Source: Roseicella aerolata
GTDB taxonomy: Bacteria; Pseudomonadota; Alphaproteobacteria; Acetobacterales; Acetobacteraceae
Reading direction: 5' to 3'
Length of the DNA stretch: 64,000 nucleotides
NCBI RefSeq assembly: GCF_020523605.1
Contig: NZ_JAJAQI010000023.1
Coordinates: forward strand, 25,607-89,606
The notes beneath the pieces are model-generated. The model saw nothing but the letters and a program-made list of their open reading frames with translations. It did no database searches and had not been told where the DNA came from. Within the stretch, counting starts at the first letter, position 1, and each line of letters begins with the position of its first letter. Positions 1 through 7,876 of this stretch are shown one piece after another. Both the position numbers and the translations under genes were made by a program.

Positions 1-12
1 CATCGGGCCGCC

Positions 13-603
13 TCAGTCGAAGGCAACCGGCAGGTCGCGCAGCCTTGGCGCGCGCCGGTCCTTGTCGGAGAGCTGAACCTGGTCGCCCGCGAAGGGCCAG
101 GGCAGGGCGAGGTCGGGGTCATCCCAGGCGATGCCGCGGTCGCATTCCGGCGCATAGAGCGCGGTGACCTTGTAGGCCACCTCGGTATCCGGGGTGAGGG
201 TGCAGAAGCCATGCGCGAAGCCGACCGGCACATAGAGCTGCTGCACATTCTCCGCCGTCAGCTCGACCGCGACATGCTGCCCGAAGGTGGGGGAGGAGCG
301 GCGGATATCGACCGCGATGTCGAGGATGGCGCCACGCAGCACCCGCACCAGCTTGGCCTGGGCATGCGGGGGCAGCTGGAAATGCATGCCGCGGATGGTG
401 CCCGGCCGGGCCGAGAGCGAGTGGTTGTCCTGCACGAAGACATCCGGGATCCCGAGTGCGGCGAAGTCGCGCGCGCTGTAGGTCTCGAGGAAGAACCCCC
501 GCGCATCGCCGAACCGCCGCGGCGTGACCAGCACCGGGCCAGCCACGGGAAACCGCACTGCCGTGAAATTGCCTGCTACGCGCTCAGGATCGCTCATACC
601 CAT
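13..603 (-). CDS. rfbC: dTDP-4-dehydrorhamnose 3,5-epimerase
   Basis: Cytoplasmic cupin-fold epimerase that inverts C3 and C5 of dTDP-4-keto-6-deoxyglucose on the way to dTDP-L-rhamnose for surface polysaccharide. At 196 aa it has the usual family length. RmlC signatures are in order: DARGFFLETY (33-42), QDNHSLS (58-64), RGMHFQ with the catalytic His74 (71-76), VRVLRGAILD (87-95) and GFAHGF (128-133), followed by the Tyr-bearing YKVTALYAP segment. ATG at 603 was chosen; a second ATG two codons later (597) is possible. The minus strand shows another ATG (positions 3-1) ten bases past the stop, so the rest of a rhamnose operon probably continues off the left edge. The gene is divergent from the flagellin gene. 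Confidence 0.95.
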   Translation of the reverse strand: MGMSDPERVAGNFTAVRFPVAGPVLVTPRRFGDARGFFLETYSARDFAALGIPDVFVQDNHSLSARPGTIRGMHFQLPPHAQAKLVRVLRGAILDIAVDIRRSSPTFGQHVAVELTAENVQQLYVPVGFAHGFCTLTPDTEVAYKVTALYAPECDRGIAWDDPDLALPWPFAGDQVQLSDKDRRAPRLRDLPVAFD

Positions 604-877
604 GTCAGTCGTCTTTCGCGCGAGGTCCCGTCAACCCCTGGGCACATGCCGCAGACAGCAATGAACTCCGTGTGCAGGAGCCGGCTGCAGCGGCCTGTCT
701 GACTTTGCCAGCATCCCCGGACAAAGCCCAGGCGAAGTCAATTATCCGCGAGGTCGCACTCATTCCCGTCCTGGCCTCCTGATCCCCCAGCCTGCTTAAC
801 CGCGTCTTAACCCCCATGCACGACTCTCCTGCCGGGCGGTCCGAGAATCCGGGCCGCGGCCGCCGGGGAAAAACTCC

Positions 878-1714
878 ATGCCGCTGAACTCCGTGAACAC
901 CAATGTCGGCGCCATGGTCGCGCTGCAGTCCCTGAACCGGACGTCAGACGAGCTGGCAGCGACCCAGAAGCGGATCTCGACAGGCTACCGCGTGGCGGAT
1001 GCGCGCGATGACGGCGCGGCCTTCGCGGTGGCGGAGCGCATCCGCGGCGACATGGCGGCCACCAACTCCGCCAACCAGCAGCTCGGCGGCGTCAAGGGCC
1101 TGCTCGACGTCACCCAGACCGCCCTGCAGAACGTGTCCACCACGCTGAACAAGCTGAAGGAGATCGTCGTCAAGCTCGCCGACGGCACCATCACCGACGA
1201 GCAGCGCACCCAGTACCAGGCCCAGGCCAAGCAGCTCACCAACAACATCCGCACCTTCATCGAGGATGCCAGCTACAACGGCCTCAACATTCTGGACGAT
1301 GCCAGCGCCACGGCGGTGAAGGTCATCACCAACGGCAGCGGCAAGTACTACAGCTTCAGCAGCTACTCCGCGCTGACGCAGATCTACGATCAGGTCTCCA
1401 CCGTGGATGGCTGGGACCAGGCATCCGCCTCGGCGGCGCTGACGGCGGCCGGCGCGGTCGGCACCGCCATCACCCGCACCCTCACCCAGCTCAATAATTT
1501 CGGCTCCTACGCGAACTATGTCGACAGCCAGATCACCTACAACAAGGCGATCCTGGATGCCCAGGAAAGCGGCCTGGGCGCGCTGATCGATGCCGACATG
1601 GCGAAGGAGAGCGCCCGGCTGCAGGCGCTGCAGATCCGCCAGCAGCTTGGCACCCAGGCGCTCGGCATCGCCAACCAGGCGCCGCAATCGCTGCTCAGCC
1701 TGTTCCGCAGCTGA
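878..1714 (+). CDS. Flagellin
   Basis: Structural subunit of the flagellar filament, exported by the flagellar type III apparatus. The 278-aa protein has the conserved coiled N-terminal D0/D1 block (MPLNSVNTNVGAMVALQSL, then SDELAATQKRISTGYRVADA, residues 1-45). It also has the C-terminal D0/D1 block (residues about 205-278) ending in LGTQALGIANQAPQSLLSLF. The central variable domain is short (roughly 140-200), so the filament subunit is minimal. It stands alone: no fla, flb or chaperone gene is adjacent. The 274 bases separating it from rfbC hold no ORF I trust and no clear sigma-28 or sigma-54 promoter. A small GC hairpin follows the stop. Confidence 0.95.
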   Translation: MPLNSVNTNVGAMVALQSLNRTSDELAATQKRISTGYRVADARDDGAAFAVAERIRGDMAATNSANQQLGGVKGLLDVTQTALQNVSTTLNKLKEIVVKLADGTITDEQRTQYQAQAKQLTNNIRTFIEDASYNGLNILDDASATAVKVITNGSGKYYSFSSYSALTQIYDQVSTVDGWDQASASAALTAAGAVGTAITRTLTQLNNFGSYANYVDSQITYNKAILDAQESGLGALIDADMAKESARLQALQIRQQLGTQALGIANQAPQSLLSLFRS

Positions 1715-1722
1715 CATCCGCC

Positions 1723-1738
1723 GGCGCCCTTCGGCGCC
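1723..1738 (+). terminator. Possible terminator after flagellin
   Basis: GGCGCC, loop CTTC, GGCGCC: a six-base perfect stem eight bases past the flagellin stop. There is no T-run, so only the hairpin and its position support it. Confidence 0.45.
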
Positions 1739-2131
1739 AGGGGCCCGCGGCCGCGCCAATGGCCATGCCGGCGGCATGCGCGCCCGGCGGCAACGCCGCG
1801 ACGCCGGGCGCGTGGTGCGGCGGCAGTCCGGCCCATCCGGCGGAAGGCCCGCCGGTCGTCGCTTCGCCCCTCCCCGAGCCCGGCCGCCCGTTGCCGCCGC
1901 CTGTGCCAGGCGCGGTACGCCCGCCTTCCGGCCTGCCTGGCCGCGGGTCCGGCCCCACCAGGAGCCAGGCGCATCCCGCCCGGCAACGGATCCGCAAGGC
2001 CATTTGGCCGCAGGTCGCGGCCGAGCAGCGCCCGGCGCGCCGCCAGAGCAGCCAGCCCTGCCACCTCCCGTCGCGCCGCCCTTTCCGCCTGACCGGCTCC
2101 GCGCCTAATAGCCGAGCAGATCAACATCTTC
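1739..2131. other. Gene-free stretch between flagellin and TctC receptor
   Basis: About 400 very GC-rich bases. Both strands are open only because stop codons are rare at this GC content. The possible peptides are proline/arginine-rich with no recognisable domain. I see no RNA gene or repeat here. A Shine-Dalgarno sequence for the next gene lies at its right end (AGGAGG, 2132-2137). Confidence 0.5.
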
Positions 2132-2145
2132 AGGAGGAACGCCCG

Positions 2146-3120
2146 ATGCCATGCCTGAGCCGCCGCGCCGCGCTCGCCGCGCCGGCCCTGCTGCTGCCGC
2201 TGGCCGCCGGGGCGCAGGAGGTCTGGCCCTCCCGCCCCGTCACCCTCATCGTTCCCTGGGCGCCGGGCGGCTCCAACGACATCGCCGCGCGGCTGCTCGC
2301 CCCGCATCTGGAGGCGCGCTTCGGCCAGCCCTTCGTGGTGGAGAACCGGCCGGGCGGCGGCGGCAGCATCGGCATGGGCCAGTCGGCGCGCGCCCGGCCG
2401 GACGGCCTCACCCTGCTGGTCTCCTCCGCCTCCAACCATGTCTTCCACCCGCTGATCTCGACCGAGGTCGGCTACGATGTGCGGGAGGCACTGACCGGCA
2501 TCGCCATGCTGGTCGATGTGCCAAACGTGGTCGCGGTGAACCCACGCCTCGGCGTCTCCACCATCCCGGAACTGATTGCCAAGGTGCGGGCGATGCCGCA
2601 GGGCCTGACCTTCGGCTCCTCCGGCGTCGGCTCCTCCAACCACCTGGCGGGGGAGCTGTTCAAGCTGCGCACCGGGCTCGACCTGACCCATGTGCCCTAT
2701 CGCGGCGGCGGGCCGGCCCTGGCCGATCTGCTGTCGGGCACCATCGAGCTCGCCTTCATGAACCTGCCGACGGTGCTTCCGCCGGCCGAGGCGGGGCGTC
2801 TCAGGCTGCTCGCGGTCGGGACGGATGTGCGGGTGCCAAGCCGGCCGGAGATCCCGACGGTGCAGGAGCAGGGCGTGGAGAATTACGCCGTACGGTCCTG
2901 GACCGGCCTCTTCGCCCCGCGCGGCACGCCGCGGCCGGTGACCGAGCGCATGGCGGCCGCCCTGAAGGAAATCCTGGACCTGCCGGCGGTGCGCCGCCGA
3001 CTGGTCGAGATGGGCAGCGAGCCGCTGTTCATGGATCCGGCTGAGACCGACCGCTTCGTCCGGGCGGAATATGACCGCTGGGGCCCGGTGGTGCGGGCGG
3101 CGAACGTCAAGGCGGAATAG
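2146..3120 (+). CDS. Tripartite tricarboxylate transporter (TctC/Bug) solute-binding receptor
   Basis: Periplasmic receptor of the Bug family, which captures small carboxylates for TTT transporters or acts as an orphan sensor. Predicted 324 aa, the typical length. An N-terminal signal peptide (MPCLSRRAALAAPALLLPLA, cut near AGAQE) is followed by the Bug hallmarks: WPSRPVTLIVPWAPGGSNDI (about 27-46), a VENRPGGGG segment, and THVPYRGGGPALADLLSG. The start at 2146 is fixed by AGGAGG at 2132-2137. No tctA or tctB lies nearby, so its membrane partner must be elsewhere. It converges on a TcuA-like flavoprotein, which suggests a tri- or dicarboxylate ligand; this is inference. Confidence 0.92.
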   Translation: MPCLSRRAALAAPALLLPLAAGAQEVWPSRPVTLIVPWAPGGSNDIAARLLAPHLEARFGQPFVVENRPGGGGSIGMGQSARARPDGLTLLVSSASNHVFHPLISTEVGYDVREALTGIAMLVDVPNVVAVNPRLGVSTIPELIAKVRAMPQGLTFGSSGVGSSNHLAGELFKLRTGLDLTHVPYRGGGPALADLLSGTIELAFMNLPTVLPPAEAGRLRLLAVGTDVRVPSRPEIPTVQEQGVENYAVRSWTGLFAPRGTPRPVTERMAAALKEILDLPAVRRRLVEMGSEPLFMDPAETDRFVRAEYDRWGPVVRAANVKAE

Positions 3121-3131
3121 GCAGGGGCCCC

Positions 3132-3150
3132 TCCCCCGCACTGCGGGGGA
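3132..3150. terminator. Bidirectional terminator hairpin 1
   Basis: TCCCCCGC, loop ACT, GCGGGGGA, an eight-base stem just past the TctC stop in the gap between two convergent genes. Confidence 0.55.
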
Positions 3151-3220
3151 AGGGTTCGGGCCAGCGGCGCCACGCGGCGGGAATGGCCGCCGTGGGGGCG
3201 CCCGGACCAGGTCTGCCGCG

Positions 3221-3242
3221 CCTTCCCCGCCTGCGGGGAAGG
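3221..3242. terminator. Bidirectional terminator hairpin 2
   Basis: CCTTCCCCGC, loop CT, GCGGGGAAGG: a perfect ten-base stem a few bases beyond the stop of the minus-strand flavoprotein. It probably terminates that gene and backs up hairpin 1. Confidence 0.6.
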
Positions 3243-3250
3243 CGGGGGCG

Positions 3251-4780
3251 TCAGGCCGGCACGGGCGCCGGCATGCCGCCCGCATTGGCCTTGAGGTCCG
3301 CGACCGCGGTCGCGCCCGCCAGCTTGCCGAAAACCGCCCCGTTGATGAGGCCGGAGCCGCCGGGGTAGTTGAAGTAGAAGACGCCGCCGACCAGCTCGCC
3401 GCAGGCATAGAGGCCCGGGATCGGCGCCTGATCCTCATCCAGCACCCGAGCCTCTGTATCGATGCGCAGGCCCCCGAAGGTGAAAGTGATGCCGCAGCCG
3501 ACCTGGAAGGCCTTGAACGGCCCCTCGTCGATGGTGTTGGCCCAGTTGGTCTTGTTGACCGCCAGGCCCTCGGTGCAGCGCCCGTCCTTGATGTTCGGAT
3601 TGAAGGGGATGTCCTGGCGGACGGCCGCGTTGTAGGCGCGGATCTCCTCGAGGAAGGCCTTGCCGTCCACGCCCTCCAGCCTCGAAGCCAGCTCCTCCAG
3701 CGTGTTCGCCTCGACCTTGGTCACCTGCTTGATGCGGTACTCGTCGCGCAGCTGCTTCTCGACCTTCGCATCGAAAACCTGCCAGGCGAAGTTGCCGGGC
3801 TGCTCCAGCACGATGCGGCCATACTTCGCGTAGGTGTAGTTACGGAAATCGGCGCCCTCATCCAGGAAGCGCCTGCCGTTCGCGTTGATCAGCACGCTCC
3901 AGGGGTAGGAGTGCTTCTGGAAGGCATCGCCGACCGCGAGGTCGCCGTATTCCGGTGCATTGAAATCCCACTGCACGGCATGGCAGCCCGACCAGTTGCC
4001 GAAGGGGCTGGCGCCGATATCGAGCGCCATCTTGATGCCGTCGCCGGTGTTGAAGCGGGTGCCGCGCACCTTCGCCAGCTCCCAGCCCGGCCCGAGATAG
4101 CGGGTGCGCATCTCGGCATCGCCCTGGAAGCCGCCGGCGGCAAGGATCACGCAGGGCGCCTTGAGGTCGTAGATGCGGCCCGGCGCCTTCACCTGCACGC
4201 CCTGCACGCGGAAACCGTCATGGAGGATCTTCTGCGCACGGGTGGCGTAGCGGATCTCGATGCCGCGCTTCTTCGCGGCCTCGGTCTCCGCCTGCACCAA
4301 GCCAGGCCCGCCGCCCCAGGCCGCGACGGTCAGGCCGCCCCAGAACTTGAACTTTCCATCGATCTTGAAGGCCTGCTGGCCCCAGATCGGGACGAAGCGT
4401 ACGCCTTTGCTACGCAGCCACTTCATCGTCTCGAAGCTGCGGCGGACCAGGATCTCGCAGAGGTTCGGATCGGTGCGGTTCCGGGTGACACGGAACATGT
4501 CGTCGAAGAACTGGTCCTCGGTGTAGGTGCCGAAATCGGTGCTGGCGATCTCGTCCTCCGTGAGGTCCGGCATGATCTCCTTCAGGTCCTCGACGCCGCG
4601 ATAGGCGAAGCGGATGTTGCCGGCGGTGAAGCGGGTGTTGCCGCCCGCCTCATCCTCCGGCGCGCGCTCCAGCACGCAGACACGCGCGCCCTTCTCCTGC
4701 GCCGAGAGGGCGGCGCAGAAGGCCGCGTTGCCGCCGCCCACCACGATGACGTCGAATTCCTCGGTGCCTGTCCCGGCCAT
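3251..4780 (-). CDS. tcuA: FAD-dependent tricarballylate dehydrogenase-like flavoprotein (TcuA family)
   Basis: Fumarate-reductase/succinate-dehydrogenase-type flavoprotein. TcuA oxidises tricarballylate to cis-aconitate. The 509-aa protein opens with a Rossmann FAD site (DVIVVGGGNAAFCAALSA, then VLER) and continues with GGNTRFTAGNIRF. A second FAD segment, PIPGLYACGELVGG with a following YPGGSGL, is near the C-terminus. The start at 4780 places the FAD motif about ten residues in; an upstream in-frame ATG at 4831 would overlap the TGTATACA palindrome. The gntR gene lies immediately upstream on the same strand (84-bp gap). Family assignment is firm. The exact substrate could be another tricarboxylate or steroid-like acid. 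Confidence 0.85.
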   Translation of the reverse strand: MAGTGTEEFDVIVVGGGNAAFCAALSAQEKGARVCVLERAPEDEAGGNTRFTAGNIRFAYRGVEDLKEIMPDLTEDEIASTDFGTYTEDQFFDDMFRVTRNRTDPNLCEILVRRSFETMKWLRSKGVRFVPIWGQQAFKIDGKFKFWGGLTVAAWGGGPGLVQAETEAAKKRGIEIRYATRAQKILHDGFRVQGVQVKAPGRIYDLKAPCVILAAGGFQGDAEMRTRYLGPGWELAKVRGTRFNTGDGIKMALDIGASPFGNWSGCHAVQWDFNAPEYGDLAVGDAFQKHSYPWSVLINANGRRFLDEGADFRNYTYAKYGRIVLEQPGNFAWQVFDAKVEKQLRDEYRIKQVTKVEANTLEELASRLEGVDGKAFLEEIRAYNAAVRQDIPFNPNIKDGRCTEGLAVNKTNWANTIDEGPFKAFQVGCGITFTFGGLRIDTEARVLDEDQAPIPGLYACGELVGGVFYFNYPGGSGLINGAVFGKLAGATAVADLKANAGGMPAPVPA

Positions 4781-4814
4781 GGCGTTCCCCTGTGCGATCC
4801 TGCGTGTGCACCCG

Positions 4815-4822
4815 TGTATACA
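4815..4822. promoter_or_regulatory. Candidate GntR operator (TGTATACA)
   Basis: A perfect eight-base palindrome, TGTATACA, 35 bases upstream of the tcuA start in the gntR-tcuA gap. FadR/FCD-type GntR proteins commonly bind TNGTNNNACNA or GTATAC-like sequences, so this is a plausible site for the adjacent regulator. Binding is inferred. Confidence 0.45.
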
Positions 4823-4864
4823 GAGACGCACGGCACTGTCCAGCCCCGGTCCCCGCCATGGCGC

Positions 4865-5533
4865 TCAGGCCGGCTCGGTCGCCGCCATGGCCAGCCGCGC
4901 CTCATGCGCCGCGGCGATATGGGCGCGCGCCGCCGCCTCCGCCGCCGCGCCGTCCCGGGCCGCGATGGCGGCGACGATCCGGGCATGCTCCGCCCGCGCC
5001 GCCGCGGCCCGCCCCGCCGTCTCCAGCGTGGTCGGGCCCAGCAGCAGCAGCGCGTCCGAAATCGCCGAGAGCGAGCGGAGCAGGTAGCGGTTATGCGCCG
5101 CCTGATGCAGCGCCCGGTGGAAGCGCCGGTTGTGCTCCGCTGCCGCCTCGCCGGTCAGCCCTTCCTCCTGCGCCAGCATGCGCTGCAGCAGGGCGATCTC
5201 CGGCCGGCCGGCATGCTGGGCGGCGAGCCGGGCGGCGGTGCCCTCCAGCGCCTCCCGCATCACATAGAGTTCGTCCACCTGCGCGGCGTCATAGGCGGCG
5301 ACGCAGAGCCCGCGGGCCGGCAGATGGGCAATCAGCCCCTCCGACTGCAGGCGGCGGATCGCCTCCCGCACCGGGGTGCGGCTCATGCCGAGCTGCTCCG
5401 CGAGCTCGGTCTCCAGCAGGCGTTGGCCGGGGCGGAAGGTGCCGGTGCGCAGGCCTTCCCGGAACAGGTCATAGGCCCGGTCGGCGAGGCTGCCGGCGGG
5501 CTCCGGCGGGGGGGCTTTGAGGGTGCGGGCCAT
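4865..5533 (-). CDS. GntR family transcriptional regulator (FCD domain)
   Basis: Ligand-responsive repressor or activator of the FadR subfamily, 222 aa. The N-terminal winged helix-turn-helix is visible at residues about 42-66 (ETELAEQLGMSRTPVREAIR). The C-terminal part (about 85-215) is the all-helical FCD effector domain, with metal-type histidines spaced through HNRRFHRAL, H(N)RYLL and HARIVAA. Start at 5533 (ATG). It lies head-to-head with the CitE-like gene and upstream of tcuA, with palindromic sites on both flanks (4815-4822, 5540-5557). The simplest reading is local control of this catabolic locus. Confidence 0.9.
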   Translation of the reverse strand: MARTLKAPPPEPAGSLADRAYDLFREGLRTGTFRPGQRLLETELAEQLGMSRTPVREAIRRLQSEGLIAHLPARGLCVAAYDAAQVDELYVMREALEGTAARLAAQHAGRPEIALLQRMLAQEEGLTGEAAAEHNRRFHRALHQAAHNRYLLRSLSAISDALLLLGPTTLETAGRAAAARAEHARIVAAIAARDGAAAEAAARAHIAAAHEARLAMAATEPA

Positions 5534-5539
5534 GGTTAT

Positions 5540-5557
5540 TGCATACGCGTGCATGCA
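5540..5557. promoter_or_regulatory. Candidate GntR autoregulatory site
   Basis: TGCATACGC/GTGCATGCA, an imperfect 18-base inverted repeat (7 of 9 positions symmetric) directly upstream of the gntR ATG. The position suits autoregulation; no experimental support. Confidence 0.35.
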
Positions 5558-5594
5558 GGGCGCCGGCAAGCGCTTCGCAACGCCCCGCCACCGG

Positions 5595-5700
5595 GCACCA
5601 GCGGATTGCATTCATGCCTGAACGCCCATCCGCTGGTGCTCCTTGTTTTTCGAGCAGAGTCACGCTCCCGGGCGTTCACGCCCATCGGCGATCTGCTCTA
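5595..5700 (+). repeat. Composite palindromic repeat, full copy 1
   Basis: Two hairpins in a row. Hairpin 1 has perfect 12-base arms GCACCAGCGGAT (5595-5606) and ATCCGCTGGTGC (5628-5639). Hairpin 2 has outer arms GAGCAGA (5652-5658) and TCTGCTC (5692-5698) around an inner CCCGGGCG/CGCCC stem, and ends CTCTAG. The same pair recurs at 12855-12954 and 63784-63883. The outer ends AGCGGATTGC and GCGATCTGCT form an imperfect terminal inverted repeat, as in a MITE. It lies between divergent gntR and the lyase gene. Confidence 0.8.
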
Positions 5701-5711
5701 GCCTCGGGGCC

Positions 5712-6575
5712 ATGCGCACGCTCCCGACCTGGCGGTCCCTGCTCTATGTCCCCGCGACCCGCGACAGCTTCGTCGCCAAGGCGCATACCCGCGGCGCCGA
5801 TGCCATCATCCTGGACCTGGAGGATGCCGTGGCACCGGCCGAGAAGCCGGCGGCCCGCGCCGCGCTGGCGAAAGCCGTGCCCAGCGCAGGCCAGGGCGGC
5901 GCAGATGTCTGCGTGCGGATCAACCGCCCGCTGCGCATGGCGGCGCAGGACATCGAGGCGGCGGTCGCCGCCGGCGCCGATGTGCTGGTGCTGACCAAGC
6001 TGATGGGCCCGGACCATCTCCGGCTGCTGGCGGAGATGACGGCGGAGTCGGAAGCGGCGCATGGCGTGCCGGTCGGCCGCACCCGCTTCATCGGCCTGGT
6101 CGAGACCGCGCAGGCGCTGGCGGTGATGGAGGCGATCGCGCGGGCGGACGCGCGGCTGGTCGCGCTCGGCGCCGGGGGCGAGGATCTGGCGACCGATCTC
6201 GGCATGGAGCCGGTGCCGGATGCGCTCTATGTCCCGAAGATGCTGGCCGTGATCGCGGCGCGCGCCGCGGGCGTGCTGCCGCTCGGCTTCATCGGCACGG
6301 TGGCCGGGCTTTCGGACCTCGAGGGCTATCGCGCCATGCTGCGGCGGTCCCGCGCCCTCGGCTTCGCCTGCGCGAGTTGCGTGCACCCGTCCCAGGTGCC
6401 GATCATCAACGAGGAATACGGCGCGCGGCCCGAGGAGGTGGCGCGGGCGCAGCGCATGATCGCCGCCTTCGAGGCAGCCCTGGCGCAGGGCCTGGGTGCG
6501 ATCGGCTTCGAGGGGCAGATGATCGACGAACCGGTGGTGGAGCGGGCGCGCCGGCTGCTGGCCCGGGCACGATAG
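5712..6575 (+). CDS. CoA ester lyase, HpcH/HpaI aldolase (CitE-like) family
   Basis: TIM-barrel lyase of the CitE/malyl-CoA lyase type, cleaving or forming (S)-citramalyl, malyl or similar CoA esters with Mg2+. Predicted 287 aa. Family motifs: RSLLYVPATRDSF (8-20), ILDLEDAVAPAEKPAAR (33-49, with the metal-binding acidic pair), a conserved RINRP strand, GLVETAQAL (metal-binding Glu) and GGEDLATDLG. Start at 5712; earlier in-frame codons fall inside the palindromic repeat. Divergent from gntR, so probably co-regulated with tcuA. The actual CoA substrate cannot be read from sequence. Confidence 0.88.
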   Translation: MRTLPTWRSLLYVPATRDSFVAKAHTRGADAIILDLEDAVAPAEKPAARAALAKAVPSAGQGGADVCVRINRPLRMAAQDIEAAVAAGADVLVLTKLMGPDHLRLLAEMTAESEAAHGVPVGRTRFIGLVETAQALAVMEAIARADARLVALGAGGEDLATDLGMEPVPDALYVPKMLAVIAARAAGVLPLGFIGTVAGLSDLEGYRAMLRRSRALGFACASCVHPSQVPIINEEYGARPEEVARAQRMIAAFEAALAQGLGAIGFEGQMIDEPVVERARRLLARAR

Positions 6576-6645
6576 CCCGGGAAAGGCTCCAGTTCAGAGC
6601 CCCAGGAGCAGGTCGCGGCCGGGGCCTGCGCGGCTCAGGCCGCGT

Positions 6646-6667
6646 CCAGGGGTCACCTGCCCCCTGG
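6646..6667. terminator. Terminator hairpin A between convergent genes
   Basis: CCAGGGG and CCCCTGG, a seven-base stem with loop TCACCTGC, about 70 bases past the CitE-like stop. Confidence 0.5.
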
Positions 6668-6677
6668 CGGGGGAGTA

Positions 6678-6698
6678 CGAGGGGGCAGAGCCCCCTCG
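6678..6698. terminator. Terminator hairpin B between convergent genes
   Basis: CGAGGGGGC, loop AGA, GCCCCCTCG: a perfect nine-base stem three bases from the stop of the minus-strand stress protein. Nearly the same hairpin recurs at 28590-28610 next to ftsH, so it looks like a stock terminator of this genome. Confidence 0.65.
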
Positions 6699-6701
6699 CC
6701 T

Positions 6702-7853
6702 TCACCGGCGCGGATTGCGATCCGGCGTCACGCCGCCCGTCGCCGTCCCCGGCGTCCGGCTGCCGGTCGCGCCTTTCGCCTCGTTCTCCGGATGGGCGCC
6801 GCTGACATTGGTCCCGGCGACCTTGTCCACCCCACGCGAGGCCATGGTGCCCGGCGGGTTGCCCGGCGTGCCATCGGGCGCGCTGGTGCCCATGCCGCTG
6901 CCGGTCGTGCCGCGCGTCTCATGCTCCGGCCGCGCGCCGCTCATGTTCGTGCCGAGCGCATCATCGGCGGCACGGGAGAGCTGGGTGCCCGGCGGGTTGC
7001 CCGGCGTACCGTCAGGCGCGCTGGTGCCCATGCCGCTGCCGGCGGTGCTCCTGCTGCTTCCGGTGGCGCCGCGGGTCTCGTTCTCCGGATGCGCGCCGCT
7101 GACATTGGTGCCCGCCACCTTGTCCAGGCCTCGCGAGGCCATGGTGCCCGGCGGGTTGCCCGGCGCGCCATCCGGCGGGCCGCCGACCAACGAGGCATCG
7201 GTGCGCGTACCGGTATTGGTCCGCGTCCCCATCTGCCCCGCCGCGGTGGTGGTGCCGACGCCGGCCGCGGTGCCGATGCCGCTGGAGGGCTCCGCGGTCT
7301 CGTCGTAGCGGTTCCAGCCACCGGCACGGTAGGAGGCGGCACGCTCCTCGGTGTTGGCGGCATTGTGCCGCTGCATGATGGCCTCGATCTCCGCCGAGCG
7401 GCTGTCATCGGCGCGAACGGTCACCAGGTTGCCGCCGCGGCGGACGCCCTCGGCATAGACATGGCTCTCCTCCTCGGAGAGGCCGGCGCCGGTGAGCGCG
7501 CCGAGCAGGCCGCCCGCCGCTGCGCCGACGCCGGCGCCGGTGAGCGCCGCGACCAGCCAGCCGGCCGCGACGACCGGGCCGAGGCCCGGGATCGCCAGCG
7601 CGCCAAGGCCGGCGAGCAGGCCGGCGCCGCCGCCGACAATGGTGCCGAGCGTCGCGCCGGTTCCGGCGCCGGAGCTGGTATCGCGGTCGGTGGTGGTGTC
7701 GCTCGTCGTCGTGGTCGTCGCGGTGTCGGTGTCGCCGCGGTTGGCGATCAGGCTGATGTCGTCACGCTGGAAGCCGGCGGCTTCCAGATCACGCACGGCC
7801 GCCGAGGCATCCGCGTAGCTGTCGAAGAGCCGCGCGATGGTGCGGGTTGCCAT
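6702..7853 (-). CDS. General stress protein with glycine-zipper membrane segment and repeat tail
   Basis: The 383-aa protein has three parts. Residues 1-40 (MATRTIARLFDSYADASAAV...) match the short N-terminal fold of YflT/GspM-like general stress proteins. Residues 62-126 are a glycine-rich double membrane zipper (ATLGTIVGGGAGLLAGLGAL, AALTGAGVGAAAGGLLGAL). Residues 227-365 are three diverged copies of a 40-residue unit of the form PDGTPGNPPGT..SR..D..GTN.SGA.PE.E. A threonine-rich linker (43-58) joins the first two. The gene lies 23 bases downstream of the PepSY-like gene, so the EcfG-like promoter at 8437-8461 probably drives both. The molecular function is unknown. Confidence 0.8.
   Translation of the reverse strand: MATRTIARLFDSYADASAAVRDLEAAGFQRDDISLIANRGDTDTATTTTTSDTTTDRDTSSGAGTGATLGTIVGGGAGLLAGLGALAIPGLGPVVAAGWLVAALTGAGVGAAAGGLLGALTGAGLSEEESHVYAEGVRRGGNLVTVRADDSRSAEIEAIMQRHNAANTEERAASYRAGGWNRYDETAEPSSGIGTAAGVGTTTAAGQMGTRTNTGTRTDASLVGGPPDGAPGNPPGTMASRGLDKVAGTNVSGAHPENETRGATGSSRSTAGSGMGTSAPDGTPGNPPGTQLSRAADDALGTNMSGARPEHETRGTTGSGMGTSAPDGTPGNPPGTMASRGVDKVAGTNVSGAHPENEAKGATGSRTPGTATGGVTPDRNPRR
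6759..7175 (-). repeat. Three diverged tandem coding repeats
   Basis: DNA encoding residues 227-266, 280-320 and 326-365 of the stress protein. The units share PGNPPGT, GTN.SGA and PE(N/H)E(T/A)(R/K)G, so this is internal duplication within the gene, not an intergenic element. Confidence 0.75.
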
Positions 7854-7876
7854 GGAGTTACTCCGTTCCTGTTGGG

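Noticed and set aside
605..817. A 70-codon ORF between rfbC and flagellin
   Set aside because: No ribosome-binding site, no coherent composition, and it covers the divergent promoter region.
1739..2131. Extended N-terminus of the TctC receptor
   Set aside because: The frame is open upstream, but the signal peptide and AGGAGG at 2132-2137 place the start at 2146.
3071..5701. A plus-strand frame of 876 codons antisense to tcuA and gntR
   Set aside because: Antisense to two recognisable genes, with repeat and terminator sequence included in the translation.
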